Assembly: GCF_003350325.1 (NCBI RefSeq)
Contig: NZ_QLYZ01000014.1
Coordinates: 62,001-126,000 of the forward strand
DNA from: Vibrio rhodolitus
GTDB lineage: Bacteria > Pseudomonadota > Gammaproteobacteria > Enterobacterales > Vibrionaceae
Direction of reading: 5' to 3'
DNA: 64,000 bases
Part shown: positions 27,901-34,735 of the stretch, piece by piece
How the letters are laid out: the number at the start of each line of letters is the position of its first letter
Position numbering within the stretch: the first letter of the stretch is position 1
Notes under the pieces: generated by a model
The model's database searches: none
What the model was told of the DNA's origin: nothing
What the model saw: only the letters and a program-made list of their open reading frames with translations
Program-made: the position numbers and the translations under genes

Positions 27901-28505
27901 TAGAACGTATTTCTGAGCAGAATTTAGAGTTTGGCGCTGTAATATCTGATCTACATATGCCTGATATGAATGGGTTTGAGCTTGCGAAAAATATTAAGGC
28001 ATTTGTTCCTGAGTTGCCGGTTATTTTGTGTACGGCAGATAACTCGATCGCGACGTTTGAGACTGCCAAATCATTAGGCATTGATTCGATCGTATTTAAG
28101 CCCTATGAGTTGGTAGAACTTTATAATGCACTCACGTTATATTTTGCTCAGCAACAAGGTGAAGCTTGGGTTACTGAAGAAGATAGCGAGTTGGTGACCC
28201 AAAGCGTAAGTTCAGATTGGCTTTCTCATCTTAAAAAAGAAAACCGAGTCGAGATGACGCACGCAATCATAGCTTCTTTAGAACAGGCCTTGCTTGAATT
28301 GGGTTCAGAACACGCTCAAATAAAAACAATTGCGCATCGTCTTAAGGGATCGGCAGGGTCGTTGTCACTTCCTTCGATTGCAGAGGCTTGCCTTAAGCTA
28401 GAGCAAGATGTTGGCAATAAAGACCTTGCTGATGAGTTGGTGAAACAGATCAATTTGGTCATCCAAGATGCTGAAAAGTTTCTCACGGAAGAAGACTCTT
28501 TTTAG
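24924..28505 (+). CDS. VieS/BvgS-like hybrid sensor histidine kinase
   Basis: A 1,193-residue unorthodox kinase. Order: signal peptide (MFKKIFAIFLCLIFSGLASA), two periplasmic solute-binding domains (about 30-250 and 270-480), TM about 494-516, PAS about 530-650, HisKA with His670 (VSHELRTP), HATPase, receiver with Asp1009 (SDLHMPDMNG), and HPt with His1138 (AHRLKGSAGSL). This is the BvgS/VieS phosphorelay layout; the likely output is the divergent VieA-like regulator. The GTG at 24924 is preferred because GGAG lies 6 nt upstream and it gives a clean signal peptide; ATG 24891 has no such site. Cys142 and Cys149 (WxCxxGSxxC) are also found in the kinase at 46890. Confidence 0.92.
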   Translation: MFKKIFAIFLCLIFSGLASAKGSSSSGSVQEPILKVGVTSSPLYPYWGGSTKLPKGIIHDIASLMEKQMKVDIQYVAFNTLAEIKEAVALGKIDLAIGYIKTADNKDQFLFSNPIYKDEIVGWIDDAAKAKAQNVDNLKWACIKGSSHCTVLEQIGVDSIRQVATSAELHEQLNSNDVDALIGFYSSFLYQFKVNSNDEQKMYFDERFGSIYSRVLMNKENYDLKKMIDNFIFEVKHYSKSDVFDNFYFKHSNNRDIYADWYDNDSSELVIRYSIDEDVFPYSYIDEKTGNYVGFIHDFFDRVEAITPLEFEYVPPGEQDITDMLLHGVIDVVPIVKKESYSTKLFSFTQDIIDVRYTLIEKTSSDGVDKFGVLDRFSNLKNDTRAVGYTIYDDVDSILSDFKSGVINHAYLNKYLVDLIIRDYKDLDFKVHKTGSSVNLDTKAPMLLRRGDDQLQEMLESAFSLLSYGEINSIWKDYDKVNYHIGYDKEEIKKFIYFILLVLLPLAIFVFSYLTKTRKKLIGHAHEVQLSEAQRKFLHDIIDNIPSYICIRDVKGEILLSNKEFSDFYHACDCQKNECMKVFFDNSRLNMAGGFSENIEVTDSSHPLFGRYFHVENKSITDYVDKKEFFMTILSDVTEVKERENYLQQARQNAESLAQQKQHFLAVVSHELRTPISGILGLMELLGERLEDKFNREILHNASMSTSKLKLLVDDILDFSKLEAKQLSVTPELVNLPKEISPIIRSFDVLAERKGLRFYLDWKPSRFFEAEVDILRVSQVISNILSNAIKFTENGAVSCFIRLEENSLLIRVEDQGIGMDAAELQNIFAPFVQAQNTIARKFGGTGLGMSIVKNLVEMMGGTISVSSEKYIGTNVTVVIPVKTTEFVATDTLAKYEIEDHNIARWLDVNQIGYRLSKPEHQREESNFYPSVVVELLAQQFETTEVCHCISEMSMLSGKVLVIDDDPVNRFLVQLQLKTLGLEAEIVADSSLALERISEQNLEFGAVISDLHMPDMNGFELAKNIKAFVPELPVILCTADNSIATFETAKSLGIDSIVFKPYELVELYNALTLYFAQQQGEAWVTEEDSELVTQSVSSDWLSHLKKENRVEMTHAIIASLEQALLELGSEHAQIKTIAHRLKGSAGSLSLPSIAEACLKLEQDVGNKDLADELVKQINLVIQDAEKFLTEEDSF

Positions 28506-28609
28506 TTTCTAATGTTAGTGCTGCAACCGCCTTCAACGAAGGCGGTCGCGCTCTGTAGTCGATAAGTTGAACTCATCTACATCGGTTTCCATCCCTCCAA
28601 AACAGATAG

Positions 28610-28661
28610 AAAAAAATCCTACAAAACTTGTTTTCCCTCCTGAAAAGTTCGTCTGTATAGT
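28610..28661 (+). promoter_or_regulatory. Shared promoter element 3, OmpA/lipoprotein unit 1
   Basis: A6-A-TCCTAC-A4 at 28610-28626, exactly 33 nt, then TATAGT (28656-28661). The predicted start is near 28668. Confidence 0.65.
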
Positions 28662-28823
28662 CCGCACTCAAGCAAAGAGCCTAATTTGGCTTTCTATGAC
28701 AACACTTGTAAGTGAACCCCATATTGTAATTTTCGATGCAAGTGCTTGACAGTGGCTTACTGTTATTTGCAGCAAGCCCATTCATAAATTATTTACTCAA
28801 ACCTTAAATATAACGCGAAATGG

Positions 28824-28840
28824 ATTTCGTTTTTTTGGAG
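28824..28840 (+). promoter_or_regulatory. Hairpin and T7 tract abutting the ribosome binding site, copy 1
   Basis: CGAAATGGATTTCG forms a short hairpin followed by seven Ts (28830-28836) and directly by GGAG (28837-28840). It resembles a weak terminator fused to the ribosome binding site. The duplicated copy has nine Ts. Confidence 0.4.
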
Positions 28841-28846
28841 TTCATT

Positions 28847-29836
28847 ATGAGCTTAGTGTTTAGAACGTTTCCAATTCTATTTTTACCTGTTTCATTATTC
28901 ACTCATGCATCTGATGATTTGCAAGTTTTTATTGGCGCGAAAGGTGGTTATCAGTGGGTAAGTGATGATGCTTACAATCATTCAGAACCACGCGGCTCTG
29001 TTGTTGGTGTTTATGGTGGACTACAACTTTCGCCAACCTTCAGTTGGGCTGTCGGTTATCAACACCACGGTGAATTAAAAGCAGATTCAACGTCTATTAA
29101 CGTTAACACATGGTTGATTGAAAGCGCTGTACGTTACGATTGGTACCTACAAGACAATTTCAGTTTATACGGACGACTTGGAGCTGCTTATTGGGATATG
29201 GAGAAAACACTGGTCTCATCAACTCAACTTGATGAGACTGGTTTTTCTCCACTTGGTGAGGTTGGGGTGAATTATGACTTCACCCCAAAACTGAGCTTAT
29301 CTGCGGGCTATCAATACATTGACGGTATCGGTAACGCTGAAACTGGGAAATATGATAGTCACGCACTCATGCTAGGGCTAACTTATTCCTTTGGTGATAA
29401 CGTTCAAGCAAGTTTAAGCGAAGCCACGGTTGAGCCGATTCAGGAAGTGGTGGTGGTTGAGCCTCAACCTCAGACATTAACCTTTCCATCTAAAAAAATG
29501 AGCGTTGCTTTTAGCAGCGATTCAACAGAAGTTAACTCTGATGCCACAAAGTCATTATCAGAGTTCGCCTCTGTGCTTAAACGTTACCCTCAGTCAGAAG
29601 TGGTGATTGTTGGTCATGCGGATTCAACTGGGTCTAAAGCTTACAACCAAGCGATATCTGAAAAGCGAGCGCAAGCCGTATCGATTCGCATCATCCAATT
29701 GGGCGCACCTTCAACACAGGTTGATTGGCGTGGAGAGGGGGAGCTAAGCCCTGCAGCGGATAACCGCGCTGCCGAGGGGCGAGCTAAAAACCGCCGAGTG
29801 GAAGTTTCCCTTTCACAATTTCAGTATCAAGAATAA
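28847..29836 (+). CDS. OmpA-like barrel plus peptidoglycan-binding outer-membrane protein
   Basis: A 329-residue protein. Signal peptide (ending THAS), an 8-strand OmpA-type barrel (about 25-185: LQVFIGAKGGYQWVS through ALMLGLTYSFGD), a Val/Pro-rich hinge (EVVVVEPQPQ), and a C-terminal OmpA domain with SVAFSSDSTEVNSDA, VGHADSTGSKAYNQAISEKRA and GRAKNRRVEV. The Asp and Arg contacts for diaminopimelate look intact, so it should bridge the outer membrane and peptidoglycan. ATG 28847 is set by GGAG 6 nt upstream. It is followed after 11 nt by a lipoprotein gene. A decayed duplicate lies at 31162. Confidence 0.9.
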   Translation: MSLVFRTFPILFLPVSLFTHASDDLQVFIGAKGGYQWVSDDAYNHSEPRGSVVGVYGGLQLSPTFSWAVGYQHHGELKADSTSINVNTWLIESAVRYDWYLQDNFSLYGRLGAAYWDMEKTLVSSTQLDETGFSPLGEVGVNYDFTPKLSLSAGYQYIDGIGNAETGKYDSHALMLGLTYSFGDNVQASLSEATVEPIQEVVVVEPQPQTLTFPSKKMSVAFSSDSTEVNSDATKSLSEFASVLKRYPQSEVVIVGHADSTGSKAYNQAISEKRAQAVSIRIIQLGAPSTQVDWRGEGELSPAADNRAAEGRAKNRRVEVSLSQFQYQE

Positions 29837-29847
29837 GTGGTATTACG

Positions 29848-30678
29848 ATGAATAAAAAAATAAAGTCTGTCTTTACAATAATAACATTATCGTTAATAAC
29901 GCTGCTAACAGGTTGTAATTCTGAAGGTGCGTTTAACTCGAATGGCATTAGTAATCCTGACGAGGGCGCAACTCTAGTTGAGATTGCTATATCACCATCA
30001 CCTGTTTTATTGGCTCACCGCAACATCCAACAGCTAACAGCAATCGGGAAATATGATGATGGTACAGAGGGAGATATCAGTAATAGCTCTGAGTGGGAAA
30101 TCGTTGTTGGTGACTCGTCCATCGCCACACTGTCATCAACTGGCTTAGTAACCGCAGGAACGACATTGGATGACGTCAAAGTCGTAGCCACTAAAGACGG
30201 CATTCCTAGTGAAGAAGTCACAGTAACGGTAAGCGATTTAGCGGGGCCTGTGATTGATATTTTCGATACAGGCTCAGGAAAACTATTTACTAATTCACCT
30301 TCAAAGGCTTATCTAGACAGCATTGGAGGTAGTGCTATAAACGGTACTTTTACTGAAGGGGGAGGAAATTACGGCCCCGCTGGTGTTTTTTACCTATTCG
30401 ACTGGACTAACGCAAATGCACTGTGTGATACCTACAACGCTCATAGTCTCGGCGGACGGACGAACTGGCGTTTAGCGACAAGCGACGAGTTAGGGACGGA
30501 GCTATACATCGCATTTGGTCATATGTCTGTCGCACGCGATTGGCCGAGCTACTACACCTATTGGTCGGTGACACCTAATGGTTCTACTGGCTATTGGCAA
30601 GTTCCTCTCTATAGTGGTGGCGGAGTCGACGCCCCTCCGAACATCGCGACCTACGCATCCTGCGTCTCAAATCCTTAA
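29848..30678 (+). CDS. Surface lipoprotein with Ig-like (Big_2) and Lcl (DUF1566-like) domains, copy 1
   Basis: A 276-residue protein. The signal ends in a lipobox (LLTGCNSEG), so Cys is lipidated. Residues about 45-130 form a bacterial Ig-like domain (LTAIGKYDDGTEGDIS, VTVTVSDLAG). The C-terminal domain has GGRTNWRLATSDELG, typical of the Lcl/DUF1566 family found in secreted and adhesive proteins. Probably an outer-membrane or surface lipoprotein acting with the OmpA-like protein encoded 11 nt upstream. A clear paralogue lies at 31403. Confidence 0.85.
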   Translation: MNKKIKSVFTIITLSLITLLTGCNSEGAFNSNGISNPDEGATLVEIAISPSPVLLAHRNIQQLTAIGKYDDGTEGDISNSSEWEIVVGDSSIATLSSTGLVTAGTTLDDVKVVATKDGIPSEEVTVTVSDLAGPVIDIFDTGSGKLFTNSPSKAYLDSIGGSAINGTFTEGGGNYGPAGVFYLFDWTNANALCDTYNAHSLGGRTNWRLATSDELGTELYIAFGHMSVARDWPSYYTYWSVTPNGSTGYWQVPLYSGGGVDAPPNIATYASCVSNP

Positions 30679-30707
30679 AGTTGAGCGCTTAGAGTTTAAC
30701 GTTTTAT

Positions 30708-30740
30708 GAAGTGCCAGAGTTGCATCGGGCACTTTTTCTT
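30708..30740 (+). terminator. Terminator of OmpA/lipoprotein unit 1
   Basis: AAGTGCC / GGCACTT stem with an 11-12-nt loop and a T-rich tail. Confidence 0.6.
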
Positions 30741-30921
30741 AGAAGCAAAAAATGGATTGAAGCGGGGTAATGATCCCGCTCGGAGCCCTCAGACTTCATG
30801 GTGCTACTAACTACATGATTACCTACTTGGTTTGGTGGCTACACAGACTCTTTCGGTATACCCAACTCTCGTTGCCAATTGAGCTCCATTTAATCGGTTT
30901 TGTTCACGTCACAATACGAAG

Positions 30922-30973
30922 AAAAAAGTCCTACAAAACTTGTTTTCCCGTCTGAAACTTTCGTCTGTATAGT
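30922..30973 (+). promoter_or_regulatory. Shared promoter element 4, OmpA/lipoprotein unit 2
   Basis: A6-G-TCCTAC-A4 at 30922-30938, exactly 33 nt, then TATAGT (30968-30973). The spacer differs from element 3 at several bases, yet its length is unchanged. Confidence 0.65.
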
Positions 30974-31161
30974 CCGTGCTTAAGCAAAGAGACTAATTTG
31001 TGCTTTACATGACAACACTTGTAGGTAAACCCCAAATCATAATTTCCGATGCAAATGCTTGACCTACGCTTACTGTTTTTTGCAGCAAGCCTATTCACAA
31101 ATCATTTACTCAAACCTTAAATGCAACGCGAAATGGATTTCGTTTTTTTTTGGAGTTCATT

Positions 31162-31391
31162 ATGAGCGGAATGTTTAGAATACTTCCTATTCTATTTTTA
31201 CCTGTTTCATTATTCATTTATGCATCTTACTCAATCTCGAGCAGTTATTGTGGGGAACACGAATAACGCAGGCTCAGGAGCATGCAACCTAGCTTTGTCT
31301 GAAAAATATGATCAGGTATTGGTGAACAAAATTACCGAGTTCAAACTGCCTAGTTGAAGTCAATTTATCTCAATTTGAATATCAAGAATAA
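31162..31391 (+). pseudogene. Decayed second OmpA-like gene with a large internal deletion
   Basis: It starts at ATG 31162 with the same ribosome binding site and a near-identical signal peptide (RILPILFLPVSLF) as the gene at 28847. The barrel is missing. Another frame continues with SRAVIVGNTNNAGSGACNLALSEK, matching the C-terminal OmpA domain (VVIVGHADSTGSKAYNQAISEK), and the tail EVNLSQFEYQE-stop matches EVSLSQFQYQE. Frameshifts and stops separate the parts. It is the remnant of a tandem duplication that lost about 700 bp. The downstream lipoprotein gene remains intact. Confidence 0.85.
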
Positions 31392-31402
31392 CGAAGCTCA
31401 AT

Positions 31403-32236
31403 ATGAAAATAAAATTCCCAAAATGGTTAGCCGTAATTACTTTTCCGTCGTTATTGCTATTAGCCGGTTGTAATTCTGAAGGTGCGTTTAATTCTTCAGA
31501 GAGTGCGTTTGATACATCAGAAGGTGTGCTATTTGACATTGAAGTCACACCCAACGATGGATTTGTATTAATGAAACATGGTTCGCTACAGTTAAAAGCG
31601 ACGGGTAAGTATGATGATGGAACAGAGTTAGATATTAGTGATTCTGTCGAATGGACGGTCGTCTATGATACAGCGACTTCTAAAGTATCCTCTACGGGTC
31701 TGGTTGAAGGGGAAACAGAGGGTGAAGTTATAATTACTGCTTCAAAAAGTGGGATCGTTAGTGATGATGCCACTGTGACGATAACTTCTTTAGCTGGACC
31801 TGTGATTGATATATTCGATACAGGTAGCGGTAAGTTGTTTACCAGTTCACCATCAGTGCCTTACCTAGACAGCATTGGAGGTAGTGATTTCGAATCTTTT
31901 CTTCGTATAAGAGAAGACTCAGATTACGGCTTTGCTGGTGATTACTACACCTTCTACTTGACTTATGCAAATACACTGTGTGCTAAGTACAACACCCTTA
32001 GTATTGGCGGACGAACTAATTGGCGTTTAGCAACATTAGACGAGTTACAAGTGGAGTTGTACGGTGCATTCGGTGATATGTTTGCTAAACGAGGTTGGGC
32101 GGTTAACCAATATTTTATGACGGCGACTCCTAGTGGTAATGGCAGCAGCCATTACGGAATCATGCTCACCAATGGTGATTTCCGCTCCGTGAGTCAGAAC
32201 TACCCGAGCTTAGCAACCTGTGTCTCTAACCCTTAA
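31403..32236 (+). CDS. Surface lipoprotein with Ig-like (Big_2) and Lcl (DUF1566-like) domains, copy 2
   Basis: A 277-residue paralogue of the lipoprotein at 29848. The lipobox (LLLAGCNSEGAFN), the Ig-like domain (LKATGKYDDGTELDIS, ATVTITSLAGPVIDIFDTGSGKLF) and the Lcl domain (GGRTNWRLATLDELQ, ending CVSNP) are conserved. The N-terminal linker after the Cys and the C-terminal variable part differ substantially, which suggests diversification of the exposed surface. It is the only intact gene of the second unit, preserved although its OmpA partner is broken. Confidence 0.85.
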   Translation: MKIKFPKWLAVITFPSLLLLAGCNSEGAFNSSESAFDTSEGVLFDIEVTPNDGFVLMKHGSLQLKATGKYDDGTELDISDSVEWTVVYDTATSKVSSTGLVEGETEGEVIITASKSGIVSDDATVTITSLAGPVIDIFDTGSGKLFTSSPSVPYLDSIGGSDFESFLRIREDSDYGFAGDYYTFYLTYANTLCAKYNTLSIGGRTNWRLATLDELQVELYGAFGDMFAKRGWAVNQYFMTATPSGNGSSHYGIMLTNGDFRSVSQNYPSLATCVSNP

Positions 32237-32265
32237 ATATGAATGTTTAGATTTTTTAGTTTTGA

Positions 32266-32295
32266 AGTGCCAGATCTATATCTGGCATTTTTTTA
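32266..32295 (+). terminator. Terminator of unit 2
   Basis: 8-bp stem TGCCAGAT / ATCTGGCA with a CTAT loop and a run of seven Ts. Confidence 0.85.
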
Positions 32296-32383
32296 TCTAG
32301 AAAAATGGTGAGTATTCAATTTAGATGGATTTGAAGTAAGAGTTTTAAATTTTGTCGTAATGCCGGTTTATTTACCTATATTT

Positions 32384-33346
32384 TTACGCACCAATCAAAC
32401 CCAGAGAAAGTAAAATCAGCACCCCTAATGTACAGGTGAATGTTGAAAGTACGGTAGTGGAGGCAATAATGTTTGCCGCCAAGGTAGCGTTACCGCCCAT
32501 AGAGCGGGCCATAACATAACTGGCCGCGGCGACAGGTGAGGCGTTCATAAAAAATAAAATCCCTAACTCAATACCACGAAAGCCAAATAGATAGGCACCG
32601 AGGGTAATGAGAACTGGCGCGATAACCAATTTATAAGCGCTAGCAAACCATGTGGCGTATTTTTCTTCTCTAAGTGCACTTAGATTAAGTGAGGCTCCAG
32701 TACACAGCAGCGCTAAAGGTAGCGTCATTCTGGAGAGGTAGTTGCCCGCGTCAATCACGACATTGGGGACAGGCACTGCGAGCAAATAACACAACATCCC
32801 CAGCACGATCGAGATGATCAGTGGATTTTTACGTATGGTGTTAGCCATAATTTTTGCTGCCTTTGCTCCCGACACACTTCCTTTGGGCGAAAGGCATATC
32901 ACTGCTTGCACGTTATAGAGAAAAGTAATCGCGGCGACATACAAAGCGGCGAGTGCAACACCCTCTGAGCCATAGGCGTTAGCAACATAAGCAATTCCGA
33001 TTATCCCAGTATTTGAGCGAAAGCCGCTTTGTATAATCACGCCTTGGTCAGGGGAGGTGTTAAAAAGCACTTTCACCACGACCACAGTAAAAATAAAAAA
33101 GGCGAGAGAAGATAATATTCCGTAGTTAATAAAGTGGCTGGCGGCGAGAAAGTTGTGTTCAGTCGTCACAATGCTAATGAATAGCATTGCCGGTAAGGTG
33201 ACTTGAAAAACGAGCCTTGATCCAACCTCGGTGAAGTTTTCATTTATCAGACCAATGCGTTTAAACACCACTCCTAAAATCAACATCAGGCAGATAGGTC
33301 CGGTAATCGACAGCGAAAACTGCAGTTGTGATAAAACAACATCCAT
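32384..33346 (-). CDS. AEC-family (auxin efflux carrier-like) transporter
   Basis: A 320-residue inner-membrane protein with about ten hydrophobic helices in two halves. The N-terminus ITGPICLMLILGVVFKRIGLI and the central GFRSNTGIIGIAYV and PLALLCTGASLNL segments are typical of the AEC family (PF03547). Bacterial members export or exchange malate and other organic acids; the substrate here is unknown. It faces away from the DUF2860 gene, and no operon partner is seen. It marks the return to ordinary chromosomal sequence right of the accessory block. Confidence 0.85.
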   Translation of the reverse strand: MDVVLSQLQFSLSITGPICLMLILGVVFKRIGLINENFTEVGSRLVFQVTLPAMLFISIVTTEHNFLAASHFINYGILSSLAFFIFTVVVVKVLFNTSPDQGVIIQSGFRSNTGIIGIAYVANAYGSEGVALAALYVAAITFLYNVQAVICLSPKGSVSGAKAAKIMANTIRKNPLIISIVLGMLCYLLAVPVPNVVIDAGNYLSRMTLPLALLCTGASLNLSALREEKYATWFASAYKLVIAPVLITLGAYLFGFRGIELGILFFMNASPVAAASYVMARSMGGNATLAANIIASTTVLSTFTCTLGVLILLSLGLIGA

Positions 33347-33652
33347 GAGAAATCCGTGATGGCTGACTAAGTGACTACATTGTTAACTAATTAAACCATG
33401 GAAGCTGGTGCATGCGGAATCGTGGAGATCGAGTTTTTAAACATTGCTGTTCATCACTTTAAATTAATCGCGGATATTAGCAAATTCAACGATATGCAAC
33501 GCTGTCTCTCGGATGTCTTTAATCAAGATCGTAATAATTGCTTCAAAATGTAAACTCGGGGGTTTACTTATTTCGTAAAAACAATAAAATCGCCATGTTG
33601 GTCTGCTGTAACACTCGCCGACTATCCAGTGGTATTTTTATTAAGAGAAATT
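33347..33652. other. Divergent promoter region
   Basis: 306 bp between the AEC transporter and the DUF2860 gene. No ORF, repeat or RNA gene is seen; it must contain both promoters. Confidence 0.4.
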
Positions 33653-34642
33653 ATGAAAACTAAATTATCGCTAGTGGCACTAGCACTATTAAGTGGTTCT
33701 GCGTGGGCACAACTTGCTGAGACAGCAGGCTTTTCTGGTGAAGTTTCACTAAGCACGGGTTTTTACTCAATCGAGTCAAACCTAAACACCAATGATGACA
33801 ATGAGCAGCTTGACGGTCTCGATCAAAACAATGATGCGGTGACTGGTGGTCTACTACTGCCTCTTGGTAACCTAGCTTACACATTTGGTGATGCTTTAAA
33901 CCAACAGTTCTACATGGGTACTTCACGTGAAGATATCGCAACTGGTACGCTGGCGTTTGAAATGGGTTACAAATACCAACTAGCGTCTGGCATGATCATC
34001 GATGCATCGATTCTACCAACCATTATGTCTGGTGAAGTATGGGCTGACCCTTTCTTAGAGAAGAAAGACGGTAAACGTACCACTACTGATGAAGATGGCA
34101 ACGCTTACCGCCTAAAGCTTGAAAACATCATGGGTTCTAAGTTCTCGGTAGATATGGCGTACGCAACCAAAGAGGTTGACAGTGAGCAATCTGGTTCTAA
34201 ATTATCTGTTGAAGATCAGAACAAACTTCGCCGTGATACCGATGCTTTCTACTTCAGAACCGATTACAAATACATGGTTGATCAAAATACCATGCTTAAG
34301 CCGCGTCTAACTTACATCAGCGCAGATGCAGACGGCGAAGCGAACTCATTTACTGGTTACGGTGTAGAGCTAAGCTACTTCAAGATGCTTAACCGCCACC
34401 AGTTCGCGCTAACCGCGGGCTTTAACTCACGTGATTACGATGCTGGAAATCCAGTATTCGGTAACACAACACGTGAAGATGACGAAATGAGTCTATTCGC
34501 AGCTTACGAATACGAGAACTTTATGGATTGGCAAGACTGGTCTCTAGTATCGTTCGCAGGTTTCGGTAGCACAGATTCAAATATCGACTTCTACGACAAG
34601 AACGAATACATCATGTCAGTTGGTATGAACTACCACTTCTAA
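33653..34642 (+). CDS. DUF2860 outer-membrane protein
   Basis: A 329-residue protein with a clear signal peptide (MKTKLSLVALALLSGSAWA). The mature part is rich in alternating strands (GFSGEVSLSTGFYS, YKYQLASGMIIDASILP, YIMSVGMNYHF), ends with Phe, and is probably an outer-membrane barrel. It matches the Vibrio DUF2860 family, whose function is unknown. ATG 33653 is supported by AAGAGA upstream. Codon use is like highly expressed genes (uniform Ala, Leu and Asn codons), suggesting abundant expression. Confidence 0.85.
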   Translation: MKTKLSLVALALLSGSAWAQLAETAGFSGEVSLSTGFYSIESNLNTNDDNEQLDGLDQNNDAVTGGLLLPLGNLAYTFGDALNQQFYMGTSREDIATGTLAFEMGYKYQLASGMIIDASILPTIMSGEVWADPFLEKKDGKRTTTDEDGNAYRLKLENIMGSKFSVDMAYATKEVDSEQSGSKLSVEDQNKLRRDTDAFYFRTDYKYMVDQNTMLKPRLTYISADADGEANSFTGYGVELSYFKMLNRHQFALTAGFNSRDYDAGNPVFGNTTREDDEMSLFAAYEYENFMDWQDWSLVSFAGFGSTDSNIDFYDKNEYIMSVGMNYHF

Positions 34643-34684
34643 GACGCTAATTAAGCGCATAACGCTTAATTAAGCCGCTAAAGT

Positions 34685-34728
34685 AAATCCCTTTTGCTCT
34701 AACTGTAGTAAAAGGGATTTTGTTTTAT
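34685..34728. terminator. Terminator between convergent genes
   Basis: AAATCCCTTTT / AAAAGGGATTT stem with a roughly 14-nt loop and a T-rich tail. A second inverted repeat (GCTTAATTAAGC region, about 34646-34674) precedes it. Confidence 0.65.
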
Positions 34729-34735
34729 TGGCCGT

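Larger units (their letters stand above)
28506..28846. other. Intergenic region with promoter element and leader of OmpA unit 1
   Basis: Holds a GC-rich hairpin (28527-28545, no T run) after the kinase gene, then shared promoter element 3 and a leader of about 180 nt. From about 28608 onward it is strongly similar to 30920-31161 upstream of the second unit. The leader ends in a small hairpin plus T7 touching the ribosome binding site. Confidence 0.65.
30679..31161. other. Spacer between the duplicated units, with the second promoter region
   Basis: The first 230 bp hold only the terminator and no supported gene. From about 30920 the sequence repeats the 28608-28846 region with scattered substitutions, including the shared motif, the -10 hexamer and the hairpin-T tract. 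Confidence 0.65.

Noticed and set aside
28527..28545. Terminator after the VieS-like kinase
   Set aside because: The hairpin CCGCCTT / AAGGCGG is strong but is followed by CGCG-rich sequence rather than a T tract.
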